Of a DNA stretch of 59,044 nucleotides, positions 45,416 to 54,023 are shown in pieces (the stretch's first letter is position 1; the number at the start of each line of letters is the position of its first letter). Below the pieces are notes generated by a model. That model worked only from the letters and a program-made list of their open reading frames with translations. It was not told the DNA's origin and did no database searches. The translations under genes and the position numbers were made by a program. Source of the DNA: 66-474 sp035606235 (lineage in GTDB: Bacteria; Pseudomonadota; Gammaproteobacteria; Xanthomonadales; Rhodanobacteraceae); the NCBI GenBank assembly GCA_035606235.1, contig DATNFU010000052.1, positions 1-59,044 of the forward strand, written 5' to 3'.

Positions 45416-45595
45416 ATGCGCAAGTTCCTTCCGGTGCTCCTGTTGCTACCTTTCATCGCCCTGCTCGACGTGCCGTTTTACAACCGTGTCGAGCCCAGCG
45501 TCGCGGGCTTTCCGTTTTTCTATGTATGGATGTTCGCCTGGGTGGTGCTGGCAGCGCTGTTGACCTTCGTCGTCTTTCTGGGAAGACGCGCATGA
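45416..45595 (+). CDS. DUF3311 small membrane protein
   Basis: 59 aa with two hydrophobic segments (LPVLLLLPFIALLDVPFYN and FFYVWMFAWVVLAALLTFVVFL). DUF3311 proteins precede SSS-family symporters in the way DUF485 (YjcH) precedes ActP, and are presumed accessory subunits. The TGA stop overlaps the symporter ATG (ATGA), so the two are translationally coupled. Preceded by TTGGGGG. Confidence 0.85.
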   Translation: MRKFLPVLLLLPFIALLDVPFYNRVEPSVAGFPFFYVWMFAWVVLAALLTFVVFLGRRA

Positions 45596-47121
45596 GCGCG
45601 ACACTCGACTGGACCGCGCTCGGGGTGTTCGTATTTTTCTTCGGCGCGGTCACGATCATGGGTTTTGCCGCCGCGCGCTGGCGCGCGGGCGATCTCTCTT
45701 TGCTGCATGAGTGGGGACTGGGCGGACGCCGCTTCGGCAGCTTCGTTACCTGGTTCCTGCTCGGGGGCGATTTGTATACGGCCTACACGCTGATCGCCGT
45801 GCCGGCGCTGGTGTACGCGGTCGGTGCTTACGGTTTCTTCGCGATGCCCTACACCGTGTTCGTGTATCCGATCGTGTTTCTGGTCATGCCGCGGCTGTGG
45901 AACGCCTGCCGCAAGCACGGCTGGGTGACCGCGGCGGATTTCGTCGAAGGTCGCTACGGCAGCAGGGCACTCGCGCTGGCGGTGGCGGTCACCGGCGTGC
46001 TGGCAACCATGCCGTACATCGCGTTGCAACTGGTGGGCCTTGAAGTGGTATTCCAGGCGATGGGCCTTTCCGCGCTCGGCGTCGGGCGCGAAACGCCGCT
46101 GCTGATTGCGTTCGTGATCCTGGCGCTGTACACCTATTCCAGCGGCCTGCGCGCGCCCGCGCTGATCGCATTCGTCAAGGATGCGATGTTGTACATCACC
46201 GTGATCGCTGCGGTGATCATCATCCCGATGCATCTGGGCGGCTACGCAAAAATCTTCCACGACGCGCAAGCTGCGTTCGCAGCAAAAGGCGGCGATACCG
46301 GCGTGCTGCTCAAGCCCGACCAATACTGGTCGTTCGCCACGCTGGCACTCGGCTCGGCGCTGGCGCTGTTCCTGTATCCGCATTCGATGACCGCAACGCT
46401 TTCGGCCGCCGGGCCGGACGTGATCCGGCGCAACGCCGTGTGGCTGCCTGCGTACAGCCTCTTGCTGGGGCTGATCGCGCTGCTCGGTTACATGGCGCTG
46501 GCCGCACACATCAAGGTGAGCGAGGGCACCATGGCGGTGCCGGCGCTGATCAACGCCAGCTTCCCGCCGTGGTTCGCCGGCTTCTGTTTCGCCGCGATCG
46601 CACTCGGCGCGTTGGTCCCGGCGGCGATCATGTCTATCGGGGCGGCCAATCTCGTGACCCGCAACATCTGGCGTCCGTATATCAACCGGAATCTCGCCGG
46701 CGCCGCGGAGGCGCGCATCGCCAAGATCGTCTCGCTGCTGGTGAAGTTCGGCGCGCTGCTGTGCGTGCTGTATCTGCCGACGAAGTTCGCGATCGACCTG
46801 CAGTTGCTCGGTGGCATCTGGATGCTGCAGATTTTCCCGGCAGTGGTGTTCGGGCTGTTCACGCGCTGGCTGCGGCCATCGGCGTTGTTGCTTGGCTGGC
46901 TGGCCGGGATGCTGGTGGGCAGCACGCTCGCATGGGTGAACGGATTGAAACCGGTGTACACCGTGATTTTCAGCACCGGTGTGCATCACGGCATCTACAT
47001 AGGCCTGATCGCGCTGGCGGTGAACCTCTTCATCGCGATCGTGCTGACGCCGGTGGCGGTGAGCTTGCGGCGCAAGGCACCATCCGACCTTACTCTGGCG
47101 ATGGATTACCGGGACGCGTAA
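45592..47121 (+). CDS. SSS-family sodium:solute symporter (MctP-like)
   Basis: 509 aa, about 13 helices. Sodium/solute symporter family features: GGRRFGSFVTWFLLGGDLYTAYTLIAVPALVY near residues 40-75, TAADFVEGRYGSRALAL (about 118-134), and ALFLYPHSMTATLSA (about 258-272). Of characterised relatives, MctP of rhizobia (monocarboxylate uptake) and PanF are closest in my judgement; substrate probably a carboxylate, but not certain. Forms a unit with the DUF3311 protein. Confidence 0.85.
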   Translation: MSATLDWTALGVFVFFFGAVTIMGFAAARWRAGDLSLLHEWGLGGRRFGSFVTWFLLGGDLYTAYTLIAVPALVYAVGAYGFFAMPYTVFVYPIVFLVMPRLWNACRKHGWVTAADFVEGRYGSRALALAVAVTGVLATMPYIALQLVGLEVVFQAMGLSALGVGRETPLLIAFVILALYTYSSGLRAPALIAFVKDAMLYITVIAAVIIIPMHLGGYAKIFHDAQAAFAAKGGDTGVLLKPDQYWSFATLALGSALALFLYPHSMTATLSAAGPDVIRRNAVWLPAYSLLLGLIALLGYMALAAHIKVSEGTMAVPALINASFPPWFAGFCFAAIALGALVPAAIMSIGAANLVTRNIWRPYINRNLAGAAEARIAKIVSLLVKFGALLCVLYLPTKFAIDLQLLGGIWMLQIFPAVVFGLFTRWLRPSALLLGWLAGMLVGSTLAWVNGLKPVYTVIFSTGVHHGIYIGLIALAVNLFIAIVLTPVAVSLRRKAPSDLTLAMDYRDA

Positions 47122-47255
47122 CGGCGCGGCCACCCAGCTCTGGCTCGCCTTTTTTCCGGTCCTCCTGCTGCTGCCTGGAGCATTGGGAAGCCGGCAGGTT
47201 CGCGGGGATCAACAGCCTGATCACCCCGCTCGTGATCAGGAAAGACTTCGGCTCA

Positions 47256-48089
47256 TTACCTTCGGCCGCCGCTTACCCTTTCGCGCTGTTCCAGATCGCG
47301 CTCGGTAAACACGTCGTGGTAACCATGCCGTTCCAGCAGCGTGCGCACGGCCGAGCCCTGCTCGAAACCATGCTCCAGCAGCAGCCAGCCGCCTTCGCGC
47401 AGATGCGCGCGAGCATCGCGAGCGATGGTGCTGATCGCGTCCAGGCCGTCCGCGCCGGAAGCGAGCGCCATGCGTGGCTCGAAGCGCAGGTCGCCTTGCA
47501 GCAAATGCGGATCGCACTCCTCGATGTAAGGCGGATTGGACACGATCAAGTGAAAATCGCTTGCATCGCCGAGCGCCGCGCACCAGTCGCCGTGCGCGAA
47601 TTCCACGCGCTCAAGATGCAAACGACGCGCGTTCGCGCGTGCCACTGCCAGAGCGGCATCGCTCGCATCGGTCGCCAGCACTCCTGCATGCGGCCGCTCG
47701 CGCGCAATCGCCAATGCGATCGCGCCGGAACCCGTGCCGAGATCGGCAACGCGACATTCCGCGTTATCGGGAATCCGCGCGAGCGCCAGTTCCACCAGCA
47801 ATTCGGTTTCCGCACGCGGGATCAATACATCCGGCGTGACCTGCAAGTCCAGCGCATGGAAGCCGCGCGTGCCGGTGAGATAAGCCACCGGCTCGCCGCG
47901 CGCTCGCCGCGCGTGCAACTCAGCGAACGCCGCGCATGCCGCATCATCGATGACATCATCCGCATGCGCGACCAGCCACGCGCGAGAGACCCCGAGCACA
48001 TGCGCCAGCAGCAACTCCGACTCGCGGCGTGCATCCGCATACCCCGGCGTACACCTATCTTGCACAAGGCAATCGCGAACACGCTTCAT
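47256..48089 (-). CDS. prmC: Peptide chain release factor N5-glutamine methyltransferase
   Basis: 277 aa. Methylates the GGQ glutamine of RF1/RF2. N-terminal helical domain, ARRESELLLAHVLG, VAYLTGTRGFHALDLQVTPDVLIPRAETELLVE, SAM motif VADLGTGSGAIALAIA (about 116-131) and the catalytic NPPYIEE (about 184-190) are complete. prfA (often its neighbour) is not nearby. Its ATG overlaps the stop of a 37-codon ORF that in turn overlaps pepN. Confidence 0.95.
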   Translation of the reverse strand: MKRVRDCLVQDRCTPGYADARRESELLLAHVLGVSRAWLVAHADDVIDDAACAAFAELHARRARGEPVAYLTGTRGFHALDLQVTPDVLIPRAETELLVELALARIPDNAECRVADLGTGSGAIALAIARERPHAGVLATDASDAALAVARANARRLHLERVEFAHGDWCAALGDASDFHLIVSNPPYIEECDPHLLQGDLRFEPRMALASGADGLDAISTIARDARAHLREGGWLLLEHGFEQGSAVRTLLERHGYHDVFTERDLEQRERVSGGRR

Positions 48090-48199
48090 CGCAACCCGAT
48101 TTCATGGGCGTTGCGCAATGGTATCGCGCTTGCGTAGACGCGCCCTGAGCGTTTCTTCCAGTTCCCGATACGCAGGCTGTCATTCGCGCTCATGCTCAT
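48086..48199 (-). CDS. Possible 37-aa peptide bridging pepN and prmC
   Basis: An ATG overlaps the pepN stop (ATGA at 48196-48199) and its TGA overlaps the prmC start (ATGA at 48086-48089). The peptide starts MSMSANDSLRIGNWKKRSGR and is basic and hydrophilic, with no recognised family. It fills the whole gap between the two genes. Either it encodes a small protein or it works as a translational relay coupling pepN to prmC. The double ATGA arrangement is the evidence; chance cannot be excluded. Confidence 0.4.
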   Translation of the reverse strand: MSMSANDSLRIGNWKKRSGRVYASAIPLRNAHEIGLR

Positions 48200-50910
48200 T
48201 GCGGCGCGAGCGTCTGCTTGGCCTTCAATGCCGCACACAGCAGCGCGCTCTCGCGCGTCTGCGCCAGGCCGCGATCGGCGCCCGGCAAATCGCCCAGACG
48301 CGGAGTGAAGAACGCGGTCAGGCGATCCGCATCCGCCTGCGAGCAGCCGCCGCCACCGGCCAGGCGCGGCAACATGCCGCCCGCGAAACTGCCGGTGCGC
48401 GCCAGCACCTGATCGTAGTGATGCGTGAACCAGTTCCACAGTGCCTCGCGCTCCCGCGCGTTGTCCTGCGCGCCACGCAGCACCATCGCCATTTCGCCGA
48501 CCTTGACCTGACCGCTCAATGCGAAATCGCGCACGCGATCGCCCTGATCACCTTGCGCCTGACCAAGCGCGGTCAGCATCGCGTTGCGTTTGGCGGCTTC
48601 GTTGGTCTTGCCGATCTCGGAAATCAATGCCTCCACAGCAGACTTGCCGCGCACCTGCACCGCAACCGACAACGCCGAACCGAGCAGATCGGGATTGGCC
48701 GCCGCCAGGTTCAAGCGGCCATCGTCATCTTTCCGCAGGGCCGCACCGCCTTGCGTCAGCAATTCCGCACGCACCTGCGGCACGTCGAAATCCAATCCCA
48801 GCGAGCCGGCCAGCGACGCGCGCAGCAGGGCATCGTCGGCGGATTCTCCGGCTTTGCGCTGATAACCGAGCGCTTCGAGTTTCGGCAGATATGCCGCGGC
48901 TACGGCGCGGCGCACAGACGCGCGTTGAGCGTCGTTGCGCGCTTCGTAACGGTAGATCCATTGCACGGTGTCGAGCGGCGACAGCGCGACCAGCCGGGTC
49001 GGCGAGCGCGCCAGTTTCGCCATTGCGACCAGCGCGTCGTGCGCCTCCAGATCGCCACGGCGGAAATCTGCGTCAATCGCATCCGCGTAGGCCAGTTGCT
49101 CGGCGTCGCTCAAGCGCGGCAGCGCATTACCGAGCTTGTCCAGGTCAACCTTGTCCATCTCGAAACGGTAATAGCCGCGCGCATCGGCGTTGGGCATGTA
49201 CCAGGCCGGGCATTGGCCCACGGCGAGTGGCATGTCGGCCTGCTTCGCATCCAGCATCTGGCATTGCACGCTGCTTTTTTCAGCCCCATAGCGCACGCAC
49301 ACCGGCACGCCCCACAGCCGATCGGCGTCGCCCCCGGAACCCAGCGGCAGATAGCGGCTCTGGATCAGGTGCAGCACCGGTTGCTTGCCTTTGCAATCCA
49401 GTTTTGTCGCGATCAGCGGCACGCCGGACTGATCGAGAAAGCTCTTGAAATCGCGCTTGAATGCGACGCCCTTGTTGGCGGCGGTCGCGATCGCGTCGAC
49501 CAGATCATCCGCATCGGCATTGCCGAACTTGTGTTGCGCGATGTAAGCGCGCATGCCTCTCTGGAAAACCTCTGGCGACACGAAGCCCTCGAACATGCCC
49601 AGCACCGCCGCGCCTTTCTCGTAGGTGATGCTGTCGAATGCCGTATCGATATCTCCGTTGCCGGTGATCGGCTGGCGAATCTTGCGCGCGCTGACCAGGC
49701 TGTCGTTGGCCATCGCGCCCTCGGCGCCCTCGACGCGATCGAGGTCGGCACGGTATTCCGGATGCAGCTTCTCGGTGACCTTCTGCTGCATCCAGGTGGC
49801 GAATGCCTCGTTCAACCAGATGTCGTTCCACCACGGCATCGTCACCGTGTCGCCGGTCCACTGGTGCGCCAATTCATGCGCGATGACATTGAACGAACTG
49901 CGCACGTAACGCGCCGAGGAATCCTTGTCGAGCAGCAGTAACCAATCGCGAAACGTCACCAACCCTGCGTTCTCCATCGCGCCGGCGGAGAAATCGGGCG
50001 CGGCCAGAAGATCAAGCTTGTCCCACGGATAACCGAAGCCGTAATAAGCCTCTTCGGTCTCGATGATCGCGGGCGTTTCGCTCAAGGCGTGCTGCATGCG
50101 CGCGCCCTGCCCGTGTGGCGCGACACCGCGCAAGCTGGTGACGTGATCGCGCCACTGCGTCTTCGGAATATCCGGTCCATTGACGATGTCCCAGGGCCCG
50201 ACGGCCCACGCGACCAGATACGTCGGCAGCGGCCTGGTCGATGCGAAATTCAGCGTCTTCCAGCCATCGGCATTCCTGCGTTCGCTGATTTGCGCGGTAT
50301 TCGCCACCGCAACTTCGTCATTGGGGATGGTCAGGCTGAGCGTGAATGGCGTCTTGAAATCCGGTTCGTCGAAACACGGAAACGCGACGCGCGCGCTGAT
50401 CGGCTCCATCTGCGTCATCGCATATGGCTGGCCCGCATCGCTGACTTTGTACAGCCCCTGCAACTGCTCGTTGAAGGGCGCGTCGAAGTCGACCGACAAG
50501 GTGAGCGTCTGCGGCTTGAGCACGGTACCGAAATCGATCCGCGCCACGCCTTCCTTCGGCGCGACCGCAAGGTAGGAGCCGGCGTGCGGCCTGCCGGCGG
50601 CGTCGATCACCGTGACCTTGCCGACGTTCAACTCCTGGCCGTGCAACCACAAGTGGTCGGACGACTTTTTCAAATCCACCTTGATGGTGGTGGTCCCGCT
50701 GTAGCGATCCTGTTTGGGATCGACGCGGAACTGGACCTGATACGACTGCGGTACGGCCCAGCGCGGCAGTTTGCCGAGTGGCGCGACATCGTTGCTCTTT
50801 GCGCCGCTCGGCATGGCGGATTTCTGCGCCGCGATTGCAGGCGGCAGGGCGAAGACGAGCATCGCGCAGCAGGCGAGCGCGCTCAAGAGGGCGGAAAGAG
50901 GCGATCGCAT
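48196..50910 (-). CDS. M1 family aminopeptidase, exported
   Basis: 904 aa. Signal peptide (LLSALACCAMLVFALPPAIAA), then the M1 fold: exopeptidase motif GAMEN (310-314), zinc motif HELAH (345-349) with the third ligand Glu in LNEAFATWM (about 368). ERAP1-like C-terminal helical domain. Being exported, it differs from cytoplasmic PepN of E. coli and resembles the membrane alanyl aminopeptidase-like M1 enzymes of Xanthomonadales. Removes N-terminal residues from peptides in the periplasm. Start at MRSPLSALL gives the signal peptide; upstream codons do not. Confidence 0.9.
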   Translation of the reverse strand: MRSPLSALLSALACCAMLVFALPPAIAAQKSAMPSGAKSNDVAPLGKLPRWAVPQSYQVQFRVDPKQDRYSGTTTIKVDLKKSSDHLWLHGQELNVGKVTVIDAAGRPHAGSYLAVAPKEGVARIDFGTVLKPQTLTLSVDFDAPFNEQLQGLYKVSDAGQPYAMTQMEPISARVAFPCFDEPDFKTPFTLSLTIPNDEVAVANTAQISERRNADGWKTLNFASTRPLPTYLVAWAVGPWDIVNGPDIPKTQWRDHVTSLRGVAPHGQGARMQHALSETPAIIETEEAYYGFGYPWDKLDLLAAPDFSAGAMENAGLVTFRDWLLLLDKDSSARYVRSSFNVIAHELAHQWTGDTVTMPWWNDIWLNEAFATWMQQKVTEKLHPEYRADLDRVEGAEGAMANDSLVSARKIRQPITGNGDIDTAFDSITYEKGAAVLGMFEGFVSPEVFQRGMRAYIAQHKFGNADADDLVDAIATAANKGVAFKRDFKSFLDQSGVPLIATKLDCKGKQPVLHLIQSRYLPLGSGGDADRLWGVPVCVRYGAEKSSVQCQMLDAKQADMPLAVGQCPAWYMPNADARGYYRFEMDKVDLDKLGNALPRLSDAEQLAYADAIDADFRRGDLEAHDALVAMAKLARSPTRLVALSPLDTVQWIYRYEARNDAQRASVRRAVAAAYLPKLEALGYQRKAGESADDALLRASLAGSLGLDFDVPQVRAELLTQGGAALRKDDDGRLNLAAANPDLLGSALSVAVQVRGKSAVEALISEIGKTNEAAKRNAMLTALGQAQGDQGDRVRDFALSGQVKVGEMAMVLRGAQDNAREREALWNWFTHHYDQVLARTGSFAGGMLPRLAGGGGCSQADADRLTAFFTPRLGDLPGADRGLAQTRESALLCAALKAKQTLAPQ

Positions 50911-51067
50911 CGCGGTGCTCCGTGGTTTCGGCAACAAACCGCGACTGAAACACAGCGGGGCGTGCGCCGCAAGTGGGAACGCAATCGCCAAGCCGAGGAT
51001 CGGCGGCCGCTACATCTTCGCCTCTCGCGAGCTCACCAGGCGGGGGTGTTCACCCGCGCAATGCCCC

Positions 51068-51610
51068 TCAAGCGGCCGCGGCTTCGGCCTGCTCGAGCGT
51101 CACCGCCACCGCGTGCACCACCGCGGCAATGCGCACCGCGCTCTGGATGGCGAGCGCCGCAACATCGTGCTTGCGCAGAATCTTCTCGTGCGACTCCATG
51201 CACTTGCCGCAGCCGTTGATGGCGGATACCGCGAGTGACGCCAGTTCGAAGTCGATCTTTGAACCACCCGGGTTGGCCATCACGTTCATGCGCAGGGAAG
51301 CGCGCAGGGTGGCGAATTCCTCGTTGCCCACCAGGTGCGTGAAGCGGTAGTAGATGTTGTTCATCGCCATCATCGCTGCCGCGGCGCGGGCGCCATTCAG
51401 CTCTTCCGCCCCGGCATGTTGCGATGCGAACTGCGCGATCGCCCGCGTCAGAGGCTCGTGCCGCGATGCGATGGCCGAAGCCAGCGCCATCAGCGCGATC
51501 TGCTTCTGCGACAAGCCGGGCGCACCGCCCTCGGTCAGCACCGAATCGAGGTTCAGGCGCAGGTCCTTGGCGTAGTCGGGCAATGAGGATTTGACTTGAT
51601 CGAGTGTCAT
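51068..51610 (-). CDS. ahpD: AhpD-family alkylhydroperoxidase
   Basis: 180 aa. Active-site CxxC with downstream His: C134-G-K-C137-MES-H141. AhpD reduces oxidised AhpC through lipoamide/dihydrolipoamide systems, replacing AhpF, which is not in the window. Second gene after ahpC on the minus strand, 109 bp downstream of it, with an inverted REP pair between the two. Start MTLDQVKSSL is at the family's usual position. Confidence 0.93.
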   Translation of the reverse strand: MTLDQVKSSLPDYAKDLRLNLDSVLTEGGAPGLSQKQIALMALASAIASRHEPLTRAIAQFASQHAGAEELNGARAAAAMMAMNNIYYRFTHLVGNEEFATLRASLRMNVMANPGGSKIDFELASLAVSAINGCGKCMESHEKILRKHDVAALAIQSAVRIAAVVHAVAVTLEQAEAAAA

Positions 51611-51638
51611 GGGGATCTCGCGTGGTGGCGAATGAAGC

Positions 51639-51702
51639 GTCGCTTGCAAGCAAGCTCCTACGAAGCGGCGGTCGTAGTCGTAGGAGCCTGCTTGCAGGCG
51701 AC
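51639..51702. repeat. Inverted pair of GTAG-type REP elements
   Basis: The first (51639-51661) reads on the minus strand GTAGGAGCTTGCTTGCAAGC plus GAC. The second (51680-51702) reads on the plus strand GTAGGAGCCTGCTTGCAGGC plus GAC. Lies between ahpC and ahpD and could lower ahpD expression relative to ahpC by stabilising or ending the upstream message. Confidence 0.8.
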
Positions 51703-51719
51703 CGGATTCACCTGATGCG

Positions 51720-52259
51720 TCAAGCCGCCTTGAGCGTCTCTTCGCCCTGATGCCAATTGCATGGGCACAGTTCGTCGGTCTGCAACGCGTCCAGCACGCG
51801 CAGCACTTCCTGCGGGTTGCGGCCGACGCTGCCCTCGGTGACATACACGAAGCGGATCACGCCATCAGGATCGACCAGGAAGGTCGCGCGCCGCGCCACG
51901 CCTTCGTCATCCAGGATGCCGAGCGCACGCGAGAGATCCTTGTTGATATCGGCCAGCATCGGAAACGGCAGATCACGCAGGTCCTTGTGATCCTTGCGCC
52001 AGGCAAAGTGCACGAACTCCGAATCCGTGCTCGCGGCGAGAATCTGGCAATCACGATCGGCGAACTGCGAGTTCAAATCGCCGAAGCCCTTGATCTCGGT
52101 CGGGCACACAAAAGTGAAATCCTTGGGATAAAAGAACACGCAGGTCCACTTGCCGCGATAGGTGTCGTTGGCGATCGGGAAGAACGCCTTGTCCAGGCTT
52201 TCAATGGACACGGTGGACTTGAGATTGAACTGTGGAAACTTGTCTCCGACGGTAAGCAT
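51720..52259 (-). CDS. ahpC: Peroxiredoxin AhpC (2-Cys)
   Basis: 179 aa. Peroxidatic Cys52 in DFTFVCPTE; resolving Cys near the C-terminus in DELCPCNW (165/167). Reduces H2O2 and organic peroxides. Sequence is of the 1-Cys/AhpC group paired with AhpD in actinobacteria and Xanthomonadales, where the reductant is AhpD. Preceded by a predicted promoter (TTGATT, 17 bp, TATCCT) whose -35 abuts an OxyR box. Start MLTVGDKFPQF chosen by homology and by the leader. Confidence 0.95.
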   Translation of the reverse strand: MLTVGDKFPQFNLKSTVSIESLDKAFFPIANDTYRGKWTCVFFYPKDFTFVCPTEIKGFGDLNSQFADRDCQILAASTDSEFVHFAWRKDHKDLRDLPFPMLADINKDLSRALGILDDEGVARRATFLVDPDGVIRFVYVTEGSVGRNPQEVLRVLDALQTDELCPCNWHQGEETLKAA

Positions 52260-52403
52260 GTGTTGCTCCTGATTGTTGCGGGTTGCTGGTTGCGGATCGC
52301 TGTCGCAGGGCGGATCAAGCGCAAAGCGCGGAACCACCCCTCGCATTGGCTGTTCCGGCCTTCGGCCCTGAACCGCCCTGCTTCCGACGACTTGTGTTCG
52401 CAC

Positions 52404-52432
52404 AGGATAAGGCTGTGCCGGCAATCAATCAA
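52404..52432 (-). promoter_or_regulatory. Predicted ahpC promoter
   Basis: Minus strand: -35 TTGATT (52427-52432), 17-bp spacer, -10 TATCCT (52404-52409); both match 4 of 6 consensus bases. The -35 is directly next to the OxyR box, as expected for OxyR activation. The implied leader is about 135-140 nt. Confidence 0.6.
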
Positions 52433-52469
52433 ATTGATTGTTGCCATCGCTTCCATAGGCTACTACTAT
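52433..52469. promoter_or_regulatory. OxyR box 1, between ahpC and oxyR
   Basis: Four tetrads with 7-bp spacing: ATTG (52433-52436), CCAT (52444-52447), ATAG (52455-52458) and CTAT (52466-52469) match 14 of 16 positions of the OxyR consensus ATAG-N7-CTAT-N7-ATAG-N7-CTAT. The box abuts the ahpC -35 on one side and covers a predicted oxyR promoter (TTGATT 52434-52439, 16 bp, TAGGCT 52456-52461) on the other, fitting ahpC activation and oxyR autorepression. The implied oxyR leader is under 15 nt, with no clear Shine-Dalgarno, so the message may be nearly leaderless. Confidence 0.8.
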
Positions 52470-52475
52470 CGTGAA

Positions 52476-53420
52476 ATGAACCTGCGCGACTTGCGCTATC
52501 TCGTGGCCCTGGCCGAGCATCGCCACTTCGGCCACGCCGCTGCGGCCAGCTATGTCAGCCAGCCCACCCTCTCCACGCAGATCCGCAAGCTGGAAGAAGA
52601 ACTCGGCGTCACGCTGGTGGAGCGCACGCCAAGGCGCGTGCTGCTGACCGAAACCGGCCGCGAGATCGCCGCGCGCGCACGCGACGTGCTGCACGAAGTC
52701 GAGCAAATCCGCGGCATCGCGCGGCGCACGCGTGACCCCGAAGCCGGCAGTGTGCGGCTGGGCATCTTCCCCACGCTCGGGCCATACCTGCTGCCGCATG
52801 TGGTGCCGGAGATACGCAAGCGGTTTCCAAAGCTCGAATTGCTTCTGGTCGAGGAAAAGACCGAAGAAGTATTGAAGCGTTTGCGTGAAGGGAAACTGGA
52901 CGCCGGCGTGCTGGCGCTGCCGATCCACGATGACACCCTGCACTCCGAGTTCCTGTTCGAGGAGCCGTTCCTGCTTGCCGCTCCGCAAGGTCATCCGCTG
53001 TCCCAGCGCAAGGCGCTCAAACTCGATGATCTGGAAGATCAAACGCTGTTGCTGCTGGAAGACGGCCACTGTCTGCGCGATCAGGCGCTGGAGGTCTGCC
53101 GCATGGCCGGCGCCGGCGAGAAGACCGGCTTTCGCGCGACCAGCCTGGAAACATTGCGGCAAATGGTGGCGGCCGATGTCGGCGTGACTCTGCTGCCGGT
53201 GCTGGCGGTGAAACCGCCGGTGGCGAAAGCGGAGAACATCAAGCTGATCGAATTCCGCGGCCGCGCGCCGAGCCGGCGGCTGGCGATGGTGTGGCGCAAG
53301 AGTTCGGCGCTGGCACCATTTCTCAAACGACTGGCGCAGGTGTTCCGCGAGCTGCCGCGCGAATTGCTGGATACACATTCACTGGTCGCGCCTGTTGCGA
53401 AGCGGGCTCGAAAATCATAG
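52476..53420 (+). CDS. oxyR: Hydrogen peroxide-sensing regulator OxyR
   Basis: 314-aa LysR-type regulator. The winged HTH is at about 1-60 (HFGHAAAASYVSQPTLSTQIRKLEEELG). The effector domain carries both redox cysteines at exactly the E. coli numbers: Cys199 in EDGHCLRDQ and Cys208 in ALEVC, which form the activating disulfide. Divergent from ahpC. The gene has its own box in its promoter, and its TAG stop lies in a second OxyR box that appears to serve the next gene. Confidence 0.96.
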   Translation: MNLRDLRYLVALAEHRHFGHAAAASYVSQPTLSTQIRKLEEELGVTLVERTPRRVLLTETGREIAARARDVLHEVEQIRGIARRTRDPEAGSVRLGIFPTLGPYLLPHVVPEIRKRFPKLELLLVEEKTEEVLKRLREGKLDAGVLALPIHDDTLHSEFLFEEPFLLAAPQGHPLSQRKALKLDDLEDQTLLLLEDGHCLRDQALEVCRMAGAGEKTGFRATSLETLRQMVAADVGVTLLPVLAVKPPVAKAENIKLIEFRGRAPSRRLAMVWRKSSALAPFLKRLAQVFRELPRELLDTHSLVAPVAKRARKS

Positions 53421-53453
53421 GTTTAAGCTATCGTTTCCATCATATCAATCAAT
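53417..53453. promoter_or_regulatory. OxyR box 2, upstream of rubrerythrin
   Basis: ATAG (53417-53420), CTAT (53428-53431), ATCA (53439-53442) and CAAT (53450-53453) at 7-bp spacing: 13 of 16 consensus matches. The first tetrad contains the oxyR stop codon. Read in the opposite direction it resembles box 1 closely (ATTG...TGAT...ATAG...CTAT). It ends one base before a predicted -35. Confidence 0.7.
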
Positions 53454-53454
53454 T

Positions 53455-53482
53455 TTGCCGGCAGGCCGGTATGCGCTAGGCT
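53455..53482 (+). promoter_or_regulatory. Predicted rubrerythrin promoter
   Basis: -35 TTGCCG (53455-53460), 16-bp spacer, -10 TAGGCT (53477-53482). The -35 matches 4 of 6 and the -10 is poor, as is common in activator-dependent promoters. It sits right next to OxyR box 2. The implied leader is about 115 nt. Confidence 0.5.
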
Positions 53483-53603
53483 CGGACTGCGCAGCCGCGT
53501 GGCGGCTGCCTTCCATCCACCGTCGACGTTTTGCGATCATCCTGATCGCGAGAATCAAACAGCAGACATCCCTGTCTGCACTCTTCACAATACGAGGTGC
53601 GCC

Positions 53604-54023
53604 ATGGGCAATCTGAAGGGTTCGAAGACCGAGGACAATCTCAAGGCCGCATTCGCCGGCGAATCGCAGGCGAACCGTCGCTATCTGTATTTCGCCGCCA
53701 AGGCCGACGTCGAAGGCTACAACGACGTGGCCGCAGTGTTTCGTTCCACCGCAGAAGGCGAGACCGGGCACGCGCACGGCCATCTGGAGCATCTGGAGGC
53801 CAGCGGCGATCCGGCCACCGGCCTGCCTATCGGCAGCACCGGCAACAACCTCAAGGCCGCGATCGCCGGCGAGACCCACGAATATACCGACATGTATCCG
53901 GGCATGGCCAAGACCGCGCGCGACGAAGGCTTCGACGAAATCGCCGACTGGTTCGAAACGCTTGCCAAGGCCGAGCGCTCGCATGCGAACCGGTTTACGA
54001 AGGCGTTGAACGAGCTGGTGTGA
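53604..54023 (+). CDS. Rubrerythrin-family diiron protein without rubredoxin domain
   Basis: 139 aa. A four-helix ferritin-like domain with diiron ligands E19 (FAGESQA), E53-x2-H56 (GETGH), E90/E93 (AGETHEY) and E124-x2-H127 (AERSH). The usual C-terminal rubredoxin-like CxxC...CxxC module of classical rubrerythrin is absent, as in sulerythrin/erythrin. Rubrerythrins reduce H2O2 to water and need an electron donor; with no rubredoxin domain, an outside donor is needed, for which the adjoining Fe-S protein is a candidate. Strong GGTGC ribosome spacing is lacking, but the start matches the family (MGNLKGSKTE). Predicted OxyR control. Confidence 0.9.
   Translation: MGNLKGSKTEDNLKAAFAGESQANRRYLYFAAKADVEGYNDVAAVFRSTAEGETGHAHGHLEHLEASGDPATGLPIGSTGNNLKAAIAGETHEYTDMYPGMAKTARDEGFDEIADWFETLAKAERSHANRFTKALNELV

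Noticed and set aside
45520..47133. 537-codon minus-strand frame opposite the symporter
   Set aside because: His/Gln/Arg-rich antisense frame; the symporter has clear helices and family motifs.
46440..48137. 565-codon plus-strand frame across the symporter 3' end and prmC
   Set aside because: Shadow of the symporter in another frame and antisense to prmC; no motifs.
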